From positions 372,001-436,000 of the forward strand of contig CAVVVP010000003.1 of the NCBI GenBank assembly GCA_963751695.1: DNA of 64,000 nucleotides, written 5' to 3'. The translations under genes were made by a program, and so were the position numbers. The notes beneath the pieces were generated by a model. The model ran no database searches. It was given only the letters and a program-made list of their open reading frames with translations, and had not been told where the DNA came from. The DNA comes from SZUA-22 sp963751695 (GTDB lineage Bacteria > Bacteroidota > Ignavibacteria > Ignavibacteriales > Melioribacteraceae). This document shows positions 26,234 to 35,390 of the stretch, in pieces (within the stretch, counting starts at the first letter, position 1; each line of letters opens with the position of its first letter).

Positions 26234-27487
26234 ATGAAAACAATTAAGATGTCTTTACTCCTGATAATTTCAATTAGTATTACTAAAATAAATGCTCAAC
26301 TAACATTGGCGGAGTGTCAGCAAAAGGCAAAAAACAATTATCCGCTTATAAAGCAATATGACTTAGTAGAAAAATCAAAAGAATTCTCTTTATCAAATGC
26401 AAACAAAGCCTACTTTCCACAACTTAGCATCACTGCTATTGGGGGGATAATTGATGGATTTCCAGAATTTTCTCTCCCTGGGCAGGAAAGTTCATCTAAT
26501 AAATATAATTTAATTTCTCTTGTACAGCTGAACCAAAACATTTGGGATGGTGGAATTACCAGTGCAAATAAATCTATAATTGAGGCTGAATCAGAGATTG
26601 AAAAGGCTGATCTTGAAGTTTCACTGTATTCAATAGAAGAAAGGGTGAACAATCTCTTTTTCGGAACTTTATTAATCAATGAGCAGGGACAACAGCTTCA
26701 ATTACTAAAAGATAATCTAAAGAGAAATCTTGAAGTTATTCAAATTGCTGTTAAAAATGGAATCGCTTATAAATCTGATCTTGATGAAATAAAAGTTGAA
26801 ATACTAAATGCTGAGCAGAAAATTGATGAACTTAAATATAACAAGAAGGCTTATATAAAAATGCTTTCTGCAATGATTGGACGTGATATAAATGAAACTG
26901 AGGAGTTCTCTAGACCATTGGCATATGATTCATACCTAGCTCAATCGGTTAGTAGACCAGAGCTTTCTATGTTTGAGAACCAAAGAATAATGCTTGATGC
27001 CCAGAATGATTTAAAAGGATCAACTCTTTTTCCCAAAATTGGTTTGATGGGAATTGGTGTTTTTGTTTATCCTGGAATCAGTTTTGGTACATCTGATATT
27101 ACGCGATTACTTGTTGGGGGATTGAGTTTGTCGTGGGAAATTAGTGGTTTGTATACCAACTCAAACCAAAACCAACTAACGAAAATCGGGATGAGCAAAA
27201 TCAACACTCTGCAAGAGACATTTTTATTTAACACTAATCTTGAGCTTAGCAAAATCAATACAGAGATCGAAAAATATAGATCTCTAATTGAGAAAGACAA
27301 AAACATTTTGGAATTAAAAAGCAGAATAAAAACCGCTTTTGAGGTTAAGTATGAAAACGGAATTTCAACCATGTCTGAATTGCTAGATCGAATAAATGAT
27401 GAAAATGTGGCAAACCAAAACCTTATCATGCATGAAATACAATACATAATGGCAGTTTATCAATATAAGAACATATCAGGCAATTAA
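26234..27487 (+). CDS. TolC family outer-membrane efflux protein
   Basis: 417 residues. Signal peptide MKTIKMSLLLIISISITKINAQ. Two OEP-type repeats of long coiled-coil helices are visible (SLYSIEERVNNLFFGTLLINEQGQQLQLLKDNLKRN and FLFNTNLELSKINTEIEKYRSLIEKDKNILELKSRIKTAF). It forms the outer-membrane tunnel for the tripartite pump encoded downstream. Spacing to the next gene is 24 bases. Confidence 0.88.
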   Translation: MKTIKMSLLLIISISITKINAQLTLAECQQKAKNNYPLIKQYDLVEKSKEFSLSNANKAYFPQLSITAIGGIIDGFPEFSLPGQESSSNKYNLISLVQLNQNIWDGGITSANKSIIEAESEIEKADLEVSLYSIEERVNNLFFGTLLINEQGQQLQLLKDNLKRNLEVIQIAVKNGIAYKSDLDEIKVEILNAEQKIDELKYNKKAYIKMLSAMIGRDINETEEFSRPLAYDSYLAQSVSRPELSMFENQRIMLDAQNDLKGSTLFPKIGLMGIGVFVYPGISFGTSDITRLLVGGLSLSWEISGLYTNSNQNQLTKIGMSKINTLQETFLFNTNLELSKINTEIEKYRSLIEKDKNILELKSRIKTAFEVKYENGISTMSELLDRINDENVANQNLIMHEIQYIMAVYQYKNISGN

Positions 27488-27511
27488 ATTTAAAACTAAA
27501 AAGAATTAACT

Positions 27512-28411
27512 ATGAAAACCATAAGGCTGTTATCAATAATCCCTTTAATAATTATTTATTCATGTGGTAATGATCTAAATAAATCCGATGCTTCTGGTGT
27601 ATTTGAGTCAACTGAAATTATTGTTTCGGCAGAGGTTAGTGGCAAAATACTTGAGCTAAATATTCAGGAAGGTCAGCCGGTTAATAGGGATACCAAAATT
27701 GGGCTTATCGACAGCACACAACTATATCTTTCAAAAATGCATTTGATTAGCAGCAGGAAAGCACTTCAAGCAAGCAAACCTGATGTACACTCACAGATTC
27801 GAGCTACTGAAAGTGAGATCACAAAATATGAAAATGACAAAAAACGTATAGAAAAACTTTTTGCTGGAGATGTTGCGACTCAGAAACAACTTGATGATGT
27901 GACTGCACAGTTAGAAATTCTAAGTGCTAGATTAGAATCTCAAAAAAGCAGCTTGAATATTAGCGTTACCTCTATAGATGCACAGAGCAAAAGCATTGAT
28001 GTCCAGATTGAACAGCTAAATGATCAACTTGAGCGGTGTGTTATAAAAAGCTCCATCGACGGAACCGTATTGGTTAAATACGCCGAACAGGGAGAACTTA
28101 CAGCACCTGGAAAAGCAATTTTTAAAGTTGCCGATATGAAAAATATGATCCTAAGAGCTTATATAACTTCTGATCAGCTCGCAAAGATAACTGTCGGCCA
28201 ATCAGTAGACGTGCTTGCAGAGTTTGGAAGCTCAGATGTCAAAGAATATCAAGGTAAGATCGCTTGGATATCGAGCAAAGCCGAATTCACTCCCAAAACA
28301 ATTCAAACACAAGATGAGCGCGCAAATTTAGTTTATGCTGTCAAGATAGAAATAGAAAACGACGGCTATCTTAAAATTGGCATGTATGGAGGATTTAAAA
28401 TAATTGACTAA
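27512..28411 (+). CDS. HlyD-family periplasmic adaptor lipoprotein
   Basis: 299 residues. Lipoprotein signal with Cys at about residue 18 (IIIYSCGND). The biotinyl-lipoyl-like region (ESTEIIVSAEVSGKILELNIQEGQPVNRD) is followed by a coiled-coil pair (ATESEITKYENDKKRIEKLF... DVTAQLEILSARLESQKSSLNISV) and the second lipoyl half (CVIKSSIDGTVLVKYAEQGELTAPGKAIFKVAD). It connects the ABC permeases with TolC. Its stop (TAA at 28409) overlaps the ATG of the next gene by one base (TAATG), indicating translational coupling. Confidence 0.93.
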   Translation: MKTIRLLSIIPLIIIYSCGNDLNKSDASGVFESTEIIVSAEVSGKILELNIQEGQPVNRDTKIGLIDSTQLYLSKMHLISSRKALQASKPDVHSQIRATESEITKYENDKKRIEKLFAGDVATQKQLDDVTAQLEILSARLESQKSSLNISVTSIDAQSKSIDVQIEQLNDQLERCVIKSSIDGTVLVKYAEQGELTAPGKAIFKVADMKNMILRAYITSDQLAKITVGQSVDVLAEFGSSDVKEYQGKIAWISSKAEFTPKTIQTQDERANLVYAVKIEIENDGYLKIGMYGGFKIID

Positions 28412-29334
28412 TGAGTAGTGTAATTGTTGAAAATATAAAGCGGAGCTATTCAAAAGCTGTGGCGTTAAAGGGTGTTAGTTTCACAGTAAATCCAGGTGAA
28501 ATCTTTGGAATTATCGGGCCCGATGGCGCTGGAAAAACAACTCTATTCAGAATTCTAACCACACTTCTTCTTGCAGATTCTGGTAAAGGAATTGTTGATG
28601 GAAGTGATATTGTTAAGGATTATAAACAGATCAGAAAAAAAGTCGGATACATGCCGGGTAAATTCTCTCTCTATCAAGATCTTTCCGTTGAAGAGAATCT
28701 AACTGTTTTCGCCACGATTTTTAATACAACGATAGAAGAGAATTATCATTTAATAAAAGATATCTATCAGCAAATTGAGCCATTTAAAACTCGTCGAGCA
28801 GGTGCGCTTTCAGGCGGCATGAAACAGAAACTGGCATTGAGTTGTGCTCTTATTCACAAACCCACGGTGTTGTTTTTAGATGAACCAACAACGGGGGTTG
28901 ATCCTGTTTCTCGTAAAGAATTTTGGGACATGCTTAAAAATTTGAAAGAGCAAGGAATTACGATTTTAGTTTCAACTCCTTATATGGATGAGGCCAGCCT
29001 GTGTGATAGAATTGCCCTTATTCAAGAAGGTGAATTTTTGAAAATAAACACTCCTCAAAAAATCGTTGAAGGCTACGAAAATGTTCTTTGGTCTGTTCAC
29101 AGCAATAACATGTCTAAGCTCTTATCTGATCTACGAAAAAATAGATTTATTAAGACTAGTTTTGCATTCGGTGACACTCACCATGTTACTATAAACAATG
29201 ACATAAGATTCAATGGGGGCACATATACTGCTGATGCCCTAGCTGAAGAACTCGATAAAAAGGGTCACACAGAACTTATAATTACTCCAATTAAAGCAAC
29301 TGTTGAAGATTGTTTTCTAGAGTTGGCAGGATAG
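28411..29334 (+). CDS. ABC transporter ATP-binding protein, first half (YbhF-like NBD1)
   Basis: 307 residues. Walker A GPDGAGKTT, a canonical LSGGMKQK signature, Walker B VLFLDEPTTGVDP. The H-loop histidine is replaced by proline: ILVSTPYMDEA. The next gene encodes the second ATPase. In E. coli YbhF the two are fused, whereas here they are separate genes. The degenerate H-loop here pairs with a degenerate signature in the partner, so one composite ATP site is probably non-hydrolytic. Confidence 0.92.
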   Translation: MSSVIVENIKRSYSKAVALKGVSFTVNPGEIFGIIGPDGAGKTTLFRILTTLLLADSGKGIVDGSDIVKDYKQIRKKVGYMPGKFSLYQDLSVEENLTVFATIFNTTIEENYHLIKDIYQQIEPFKTRRAGALSGGMKQKLALSCALIHKPTVLFLDEPTTGVDPVSRKEFWDMLKNLKEQGITILVSTPYMDEASLCDRIALIQEGEFLKINTPQKIVEGYENVLWSVHSNNMSKLLSDLRKNRFIKTSFAFGDTHHVTINNDIRFNGGTYTADALAEELDKKGHTELIITPIKATVEDCFLELAG

Positions 29335-29338
29335 TATA

Positions 29339-30076
29339 ATGAGTGTAATCGTTGCGGAAAACCTCACTAAAAAATTTGGGAAATTTGTTGCTGTTGACAA
29401 CATCTCCTTTGAGGTTGGAAGGGGGGAGATCTTTGGATTTCTGGGTGCAAATGGTGCAGGGAAAACCACTGCTATGAGAATGCTCTGTGGTTTAAGTAAA
29501 CCCACGGCTGGGACGGGCCATGTTGCTGGTTATGATATTGAAAAGAATGCTGAACAAGTAAAAGAAAGCATCGGTTATATGAGTCAGAAGTTTGCTCTCT
29601 ACGAAGACCTAAAGGTTTGGGAGAATCTGCGTCTTTATGCGGGGATATATGGCGTGCCTGAGAAGGAAATTAATGGTAAAATTGATAGCCTTCTTGCTCA
29701 ACTAGGATTCGAGTCTGAAAAAAATACAATTGTAAGCGCTCTTCCACTCGGATGGAAACAGAAGCTGGCCTTTTCAACTGCTATTTTTCATGAGCCTAAA
29801 ATTGTTTTTCTCGATGAGCCAACAGGCGGGGTTGATCCTGCTACTCGAAGACAATTTTGGGAATTAATTTATGATGCATCTGATCGAGGAATTACGGTTT
29901 TTGTTACAACTCACTATATGGACGAGGCAGAATACTGTGATCGTGTATCTATAATGGTGGATGGGAGAATAGATGCTTTAGATTCTCCGAAAAATCTTAA
30001 AGGCCAATTTAATGCCCGCAACATGGATGAAGTCTTCCGTAAACTTGCCCGAAGTGCAAGCAGAGGGGGAGGCTGA
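29339..30076 (+). CDS. ABC transporter ATP-binding protein, second half (YbhF-like NBD2)
   Basis: 245 residues. Walker A GANGAGKTT, Walker B IVFLDEPTGGVDP and a normal H-loop (FVTTHYMDEAEYCDR). The ABC signature, however, is LPLGWKQ instead of LSGGQ-type. This is typical of the second half of YbhF-like pumps. Together with NBD1, one composite ATP site (Walker A of NBD2 with the LSGG of NBD1) is canonical and the other is degenerate. The next gene begins one base after the stop. Confidence 0.92.
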   Translation: MSVIVAENLTKKFGKFVAVDNISFEVGRGEIFGFLGANGAGKTTAMRMLCGLSKPTAGTGHVAGYDIEKNAEQVKESIGYMSQKFALYEDLKVWENLRLYAGIYGVPEKEINGKIDSLLAQLGFESEKNTIVSALPLGWKQKLAFSTAIFHEPKIVFLDEPTGGVDPATRRQFWELIYDASDRGITVFVTTHYMDEAEYCDRVSIMVDGRIDALDSPKNLKGQFNARNMDEVFRKLARSASRGGG

Positions 30077-30077
30077 A

Positions 30078-31184
30078 ATGAAACAATTCTTAGTTTTCAC
30101 ACGCAAAGAGTTTTATCATATTTTCCGCGATCGATGGACCACGATGATGTTGTTGGCCCTTCCAATTATAATGGTAATTTTATTTGGCTTTGGAATTACA
30201 ACTGAAATAAAAAACACCAAATTTGCGGTCTATGATCCTTCTAGAGACATTGCAACGCATGGCATTGTAAACAAAATAGAGAATAGTGAATATTTTACAC
30301 TTCACGGTTATCTCACTAATCCAAATCAAATTGAATCAATCTTCAAAAAGGGTGAGGTAGGATTGCTGGTAGTTTTTAGCGAAAATTTCTACGAAAATAT
30401 GTTAAGAATTGGTGATGCACAAGTACAATTAATTACGGATGGCTCAGACCCAAATACTGCTTCTACGCTTACGTCCTACGCCTCAAGACTTATTGCTGAG
30501 TATCAAGCTGAAAAATTTGATTTCAACCAGATGCCATATCAAATTCGAACCGAAGTTAAGCTTCTCTATAATCCAACAATGAAGGGGGCTTACAGCATTG
30601 TCCCCGGAGTGATGGGTATGGTCCTTATGCTTGTTTGCGCATTAATGACATCTGTATCTATCGCAAGGGAAAAGGAACTAGGCACAATGGAGGTAATATT
30701 AGTTTCTCCCATGCCTCCAATTTTAATTGTTCTTTCCAAAGTCGTTCCATATTTTGTTATATCATTAGTTAATTTTACTAATGTATTAATAATTGCTGTG
30801 TTTCTACTAAAACTTCCAATTGCTGGAAGTCTTCTCTTGCTTTATTTTATTTCAATAATATTTATCTTTGTTGCGCTTTCTCTTGGTCTTCTTATCTCTT
30901 CTGCTGTGGATAAACAATTGATTGCACTATTGATTTCAGCAATGGGATTAATGATGCCCGTGGTAATGCTCTCAGGTTTAATGTTTCCAATAGAAAATAT
31001 GCCCTTCATTTTGAGAGCTGTTGCTCAAATTATTCCTGCGAAGTGGTATATTGAAGCTGTTAGAAATGTAATGATTAAGGGATTGGGTTTTTCGGGTGTT
31101 CTTGAACAATTAGGTGTTTTAACTCTTATGGCAGTTGTTCTTGTAACTGCAAGTTTGAAAAAATTTAAAATTAGATTGGAATAA
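30078..31184 (+). CDS. ABC-2 type permease (YbhS-like)
   Basis: 368 residues from ATG 30078. An earlier in-frame ATG at 30012 lies inside the ATPase gene and is not used. One N-terminal membrane helix (WTTMMLLALPIIMVILFGFGI), a large exported domain, then five further helices with the ABC-2 pattern (SIAREKELGTMEVILVSPMPPILIVLSKVVPYFVI). It has the MSGxxxPxxxMP-like LSGLMFPIENMPF. It forms the transmembrane half with the next permease. Confidence 0.92.
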   Translation: MKQFLVFTRKEFYHIFRDRWTTMMLLALPIIMVILFGFGITTEIKNTKFAVYDPSRDIATHGIVNKIENSEYFTLHGYLTNPNQIESIFKKGEVGLLVVFSENFYENMLRIGDAQVQLITDGSDPNTASTLTSYASRLIAEYQAEKFDFNQMPYQIRTEVKLLYNPTMKGAYSIVPGVMGMVLMLVCALMTSVSIAREKELGTMEVILVSPMPPILIVLSKVVPYFVISLVNFTNVLIIAVFLLKLPIAGSLLLLYFISIIFIFVALSLGLLISSAVDKQLIALLISAMGLMMPVVMLSGLMFPIENMPFILRAVAQIIPAKWYIEAVRNVMIKGLGFSGVLEQLGVLTLMAVVLVTASLKKFKIRLE

Positions 31185-31185
31185 A

Positions 31186-32298
31186 ATGCTAAAGTACTTG
31201 CTAGAGAAAGAGTTTAAGCAATTTTTTAGAAATAATTTTTTGCCTCGATTGGTAATTGTTTTTCCACTTGTTACTCTTTCTGTTTTTCCTATTGTTGCCA
31301 ATTTCGATGTAGAAAATATCAACCTCAGCATTATTGATTATGATAAAAGTAGTTTTTCAAAAGAATTGGTACAAAAAATTCAGTCTTCAAAATATTTTAG
31401 AATTACCAATATCGCCGAAAATTATAATTATGCTCTTGAAAGCATTGAGTCGGATGAATCTGATGTCATCTTGGAAATTCCAATTAATTTTGAAATAAAT
31501 CTTCTTCAGGAACAACATGCTGATCTAATGATCTCTGCAAATGCTGTTACAGGAACAAAAGGAGGGTTAGGTAGTGCTTACTTGGCTACGATTATCAATG
31601 ACTATAACAGCCAAATAAGATCTAAACTTTTACAGACAAACGAAAGGCTGATCACACCAAGTTTTGAGATAGTTCCCTTATACAAGTATAATACAAGTCT
31701 ACTATATGAAGTTTATATGGTTCCAGCAATAATGGTGATGGTTCTTGCTATGGTCAGCGGATTTCTCCCTGCACTAAACATTGTTAGCGAAAAAGAAAAC
31801 GGCACCATTGAGCAGATGAATGTAACACCAGTAACCAGGTTAAAGTTTATTCTCTCAAAACTAATCCCGTATTGGATCATTGGTTATGTTGTTTTAACCA
31901 TCTGTATGTTAATAGCTAGATTTGTTTGGAATCTGCTTCCAGTTGGGAGTTTCGTAACAATCTATTTTTTCGTAACAATCTTTATTCTCGCATTTTCAGG
32001 ATTTGGATTAGTTATTTCAAACTATGCCGCTACAGTTCAGCAAGCTATGTTCATGATGTTCTTTTTTGTGCTGACTTTTATATTTATGAGTGGTCTGTAC
32101 ACACCTGTTGAGAACATGCCAGCCTGGGCTCAATTAATGAGCAATATAAGCCCTTTGAAATACATTATCCAAGTCCTTCGAATGGTCTACCTAAAGGGAA
32201 GCGGTATATTTGAGCTAATCCCTCAATTCATTGCCCTTTCGGGTTTCGCAATTCTATTTAATGGATGGGCAGTTATAAGTTATAGAAAAACAAATTAG
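31186..32298 (+). CDS. ABC-2 type permease (YbhR-like)
   Basis: 370 residues. Same fold as the preceding permease: N-terminal helix after a basic start, a large extracytoplasmic loop, then SEKENGTIEQMNVTPVTRLKFILSKLIPYWIIGYVV and MSGLYTPVENMPAWAQ. It starts 1 base after the previous stop. It ends the exporter operon, and the second TetR gene converges on it from the right. Confidence 0.92.
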   Translation: MLKYLLEKEFKQFFRNNFLPRLVIVFPLVTLSVFPIVANFDVENINLSIIDYDKSSFSKELVQKIQSSKYFRITNIAENYNYALESIESDESDVILEIPINFEINLLQEQHADLMISANAVTGTKGGLGSAYLATIINDYNSQIRSKLLQTNERLITPSFEIVPLYKYNTSLLYEVYMVPAIMVMVLAMVSGFLPALNIVSEKENGTIEQMNVTPVTRLKFILSKLIPYWIIGYVVLTICMLIARFVWNLLPVGSFVTIYFFVTIFILAFSGFGLVISNYAATVQQAMFMMFFFVLTFIFMSGLYTPVENMPAWAQLMSNISPLKYIIQVLRMVYLKGSGIFELIPQFIALSGFAILFNGWAVISYRKTN

Positions 32299-32330
32299 CT
32301 TTGTTGTTAGTTTTCTGAAAAACAGCAATT

Positions 32331-32930
32331 TTAAAATCGTATTTTGCCAAACTCTTCTTTTCCTTTTGCGGTTAGTATTCCTCTAATTATTATTTTTAAA
32401 AACTCTTTAGATGCCTCTTTAAATGAAAAGTCGTTCTCAGAAACATACCTTCTGTCTCTTAGCTCTTTAAGTCCACCATATGTTATGCCCGAAAAAACAT
32501 TTGATGATATATTCATAACTAGATCTTCTTCTGATCCCTGTTTTAATATTTCAGTAAATGTGTTATTCGTTTTTTCAATTCTGAAATTTTCAAACTCATT
32601 CCAAAGTTTCTGGTTATTCTGTCTTAAATCATCATGCCATTTTTTAGAAACTTTTTCAACAAAATCTAATATTACTTTTCCAACCAAAAACAGCTTGTCA
32701 ACTGAGTTAACGTTTTGACCAACGACTTTTTTTAGCTTGCGATTTAAGTTTAGCTTAACACCTTCGTTTATTTCTTCAACAATTTCAACTTTAGATGAAA
32801 AATGCTTGTAGATGGTCTTTTTGCTTACCCTCAATTCCTTTGCAAGGCTATCCATTGAAACTTTGTTAAACCCATTTTTTAGGAATAGGTCAGAGATATT
32901 TAGTAATAACTTATATTTTTCTGTAATCAC
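32331..32930 (-). CDS. TetR family transcriptional regulator (convergent to exporter)
   Basis: 199 residues from a GTG start. N-terminal HTH: FLKNGFNKVSMDSLAKELRVSKKTIYKHFSSKVEIVEEI. It is encoded convergently at the end of the exporter operon and diverges from lysA. It may control itself and lysA or another target. The upstream region has several GTTTCC/GGAAAC repeats, and one of them (32932-32937) lies only two bases from its start codon. Confidence 0.9.
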   Translation of the reverse strand: MITEKYKLLLNISDLFLKNGFNKVSMDSLAKELRVSKKTIYKHFSSKVEIVEEINEGVKLNLNRKLKKVVGQNVNSVDKLFLVGKVILDFVEKVSKKWHDDLRQNNQKLWNEFENFRIEKTNNTFTEILKQGSEEDLVMNISSNVFSGITYGGLKELRDRRYVSENDFSFKEASKEFLKIIIRGILTAKGKEEFGKIRF

Positions 32931-33000
32931 TGGAAACGTTTTTTGTTATATTAGTTTCCTAATTTATGAAGAAGAAACTTTTTTTTCAATAATAGTTTCC
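32931..33000. promoter_or_regulatory. Region with repeated GTTTCC/GAAAC motifs between TetR and lysA
   Basis: GGAAAC at 32932-32937, AGTTTCC at 32953-32959, GAAACT at 32974-32979 and AGTTTCC at 32994-33000. AGTTTC and GAAACT face each other across about 15 bases. They lie in the divergent intergenic region and could be operators for the TetR protein. No single perfect palindrome is present. Confidence 0.45.
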
Positions 33001-33077
33001 ATTTATGTTAGACAAAATGAATCTATTTAGCTTAATATTTTCTATTTTTGTATTCTAATTTAATTTTTGAGATAGCG

Positions 33078-34346
33078 ATGAAATATTTTAACTCTGAATA
33101 CTTCACTTATGAGAATAATCAGTTCTTTTGTGAGAATGTAAATTTAGATGACCTCGTATGTGAGTATGGTACTCCATTATTTGTTTATAGTAGAAGATTT
33201 TTTGAAGATCGTTTTAGTGAATTAACAAATGCATTTAAAGAGGTGGATCACAAAATATTCTTTGCTGCTAAGTCTAACTTTAACATCAACGTAATCAAGG
33301 TTTTTGCTGACTTAGGAGGGGGAGTCGATGTAAATTCTGCAGGCGAATTTCACCGCGCATTTATGGCTGGAATTGATCCGAAAGAAATGCTTTTGACTGG
33401 GGTTGGAAAAACAGACGCAGAAATTAGATTGGGACTAGAACAAAATGTACATCTGATTAAAGCAGAGTCTGAACAGGAGGTTGGCGTAATCAACCAGATC
33501 GCATCTGAAATGGGAAAAGTGGCACCTGTTGCAATACGAGTTAATCCCGATGTGGATCCTCAGACTCACCCATACATTTCGACTGGTCTAGCTGAGAACA
33601 AGTTTGGTGTTGATACAGAGCTAGCATATGATCTATTTCTCAAGTGTTCGCGGCTTAAGAATGTTCAGCTAACTGGAATTGACATGCATATCGGTTCTCA
33701 AATAACCTCCCTTGAACCATTTGTTGAAGCAACACTAAAAATGGCCGAGCTTTACAAAAAAATTCAATCTGCAGGAATCCCACTTAAGCATTTTGATATT
33801 GGAGGGGGGATTGGAGTGGTTTACAATGACGAAACCACTTTTTCCCCAAAAGATTTTGCAGATAAGCTTGTTCCGATATTTATGCAGATGGATGCTCAGA
33901 TAATTTTTGAACCTGGCAGATATCTTACTGCAAATGGGGGCGTTTTACTTACAGAAGTTCTTTTTACAAAGACAAATTCGCTCGGTAAAAATTTTGCAGT
34001 AGTCGATGCTGCAATGACTGAGCTTTTAAGGCCAAGCATCTATAAGGCATATCATCACATCCAACCACTTAATAAAACTACCGAAGAGGATATTTTAATG
34101 GATGTTGTTGGTCCTGTTTGCGAAAGTGGTGATTACATTGCTAAAAATAGATCTCTGCCAAAAGTTAAAAGGAAAGATCTACTTGCAATAATGTCAGCAG
34201 GAGCATATTCAATGGTAATGTCATCAAACTATAATGCTCGTCGAAGACCCCCTGAAATTTTGGTTGATGGAGATCATTACAATGTAATTCGCAGCAGGGA
34301 GACTTTTGATCATTTGGTGTATGATGAAAAAATTATTCCCCAATAG
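33078..34346 (+). CDS. lysA: Diaminopimelate decarboxylase
   Basis: Last step of lysine synthesis: meso-diaminopimelate to lysine, PLP-dependent. 422 residues from ATG 33078; an upstream TTG at 33048 is an unlikely start. Seen: FFAAKSNFN (PLP lysine in AAKSN), GGGVDVNSAGEF, GVGKTDAEI, HIGSQI, DIGGGIGVVYN, FEPGRYLTAN, and VGPVCESGDYIA (catalytic Cys). The gene stands alone, without other dap genes. Confidence 0.95.
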   Translation: MKYFNSEYFTYENNQFFCENVNLDDLVCEYGTPLFVYSRRFFEDRFSELTNAFKEVDHKIFFAAKSNFNINVIKVFADLGGGVDVNSAGEFHRAFMAGIDPKEMLLTGVGKTDAEIRLGLEQNVHLIKAESEQEVGVINQIASEMGKVAPVAIRVNPDVDPQTHPYISTGLAENKFGVDTELAYDLFLKCSRLKNVQLTGIDMHIGSQITSLEPFVEATLKMAELYKKIQSAGIPLKHFDIGGGIGVVYNDETTFSPKDFADKLVPIFMQMDAQIIFEPGRYLTANGGVLLTEVLFTKTNSLGKNFAVVDAAMTELLRPSIYKAYHHIQPLNKTTEEDILMDVVGPVCESGDYIAKNRSLPKVKRKDLLAIMSAGAYSMVMSSNYNARRRPPEILVDGDHYNVIRSRETFDHLVYDEKIIPQ

Positions 34347-34370
34347 TGTTCCGACTTGGAAATTAAAATT

Positions 34371-34381
34371 TAGTATATTTG
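34371..34381 (+). promoter_or_regulatory. Promoter-like element TAGTATATTTG
   Basis: Contains TATATTTG, a match to the TAnnTTTG -7 element of Bacteroidota-type promoters. It lies 54 bases before the ATG at 34436 and recurs as TAGTATATTCG upstream of the MFS gene and as TAGTATATTTG near 61978. TTG occurs 15 bases before the TATATTTG, shorter than the usual spacing, so it is a candidate only. Confidence 0.4.
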
Positions 34382-34435
34382 ATTATAATAGATTAAACAA
34401 GTTTTTGTTCGTATGAACAATTTGAGGTAATTAAA

Positions 34436-34777
34436 ATGAATGATTCTTTTGAAGATATAGCAATAAGCGATTACGATTCCAAAGAAAAAATTGAAGAGGT
34501 CACTGAAGTTGTAGAAGAAAAGCTTTGGATTAAGCTAGAAAAATTAGGCAGTAAAATCTCCTTTGCTAAAGACCTTTTAGCCCTTTATAAGTATTTGGTT
34601 GATGGTCAGGTTAGTTGGCATCGAAAAGCTATCGTAGCTGCAGCATTGGTTTATTTTATTGTTCCGATTGACTCTATTCCAGACTTAGCTCCTCTTTTTG
34701 GTTATATGGATGATCTTGGTGTTATAATGGCAACTCTAAAGTTTCTTGGAAGCGAGTTAATTCCTTATTACAATTAG
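34436..34777 (+). CDS. YkvA/DUF1232 family protein
   Basis: 113 residues. The C-terminal half carries the DUF1232 core: WHRKAIVAAALVYFIVPIDSIPDLAPLFGYMDDLGVI with the conserved DSIPD. The N-terminal half is acidic and charged. Two hydrophobic helices suggest membrane association. Function of the family is unknown. RBS (TTGAGGTAATTAAA) is present. Confidence 0.85.
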   Translation: MNDSFEDIAISDYDSKEKIEEVTEVVEEKLWIKLEKLGSKISFAKDLLALYKYLVDGQVSWHRKAIVAAALVYFIVPIDSIPDLAPLFGYMDDLGVIMATLKFLGSELIPYYN

Positions 34778-34841
34778 TTAAGGCTACTGCCATATTCATT
34801 TTAACTTTAAACCAAGCCAATAATTTCCGACACCATTTTTA

Positions 34842-35390
34842 ATGCAGGGTTTGATGAATTACAAAGTAACAAAAAAAGAAAAGATTTTTGAAGGAATGGT
34901 CTTCGATGTTCAAGTAGATCAAATACTATACAATAGTGGGAATGAGAGTGTAAGGGAGGTCGTTGTTCATTATGGCGGAGCTGTTGTGCTTCCAGTCACA
35001 GATGAAGGCAAAATAATTTTGGTTAAACAATTTAGATATCCATTCCAAAAATTTCTTGTAGAAGCCCCTGCTGGAAAATTGGAAAAGGGAGAAGATCCTT
35101 TTGTGTGTGCCGAGAGAGAACTAATTGAGGAGACTGGTTTTTCTTCAAACATGATTATTAAACTTGGAGAAATCTATACGACTCCAGGATTCTGTGATGA
35201 AATATTGCATTTATACTTAGCTAACGATTTAAAGCCCGGCCAACATAGTAGAGAAGAGGGTGAGTTCGGAATGGAAACTTTTGAGTATTCACTATCAGAT
35301 GTTGATAAAATGATTGAGCTTGGTGAAATTGTTGATGCAAAAACAATTGCCATTTTATATCACTATAAAAGTCGTCTAACTAAGAATTGA
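34842..35390 (+). CDS. NUDIX hydrolase, ADP-ribose pyrophosphatase-like
   Basis: 182 residues; start could be ATG 34842 or ATG 34854. The Nudix box is intact: GKLEKGEDPFVCAERELIEETGF (G-x5-E-x7-R-E-x2-E-E-x-G). N-terminal VKQFRYPFQKF and PAGKLEKGE fit ADP-ribose pyrophosphatases (NudF type). It likely hydrolyses ADP-ribose. It overlaps the convergent murI gene by 11 bases at the 3' end. Confidence 0.87.
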   Translation: MQGLMNYKVTKKEKIFEGMVFDVQVDQILYNSGNESVREVVVHYGGAVVLPVTDEGKIILVKQFRYPFQKFLVEAPAGKLEKGEDPFVCAERELIEETGFSSNMIIKLGEIYTTPGFCDEILHLYLANDLKPGQHSREEGEFGMETFEYSLSDVDKMIELGEIVDAKTIAILYHYKSRLTKN

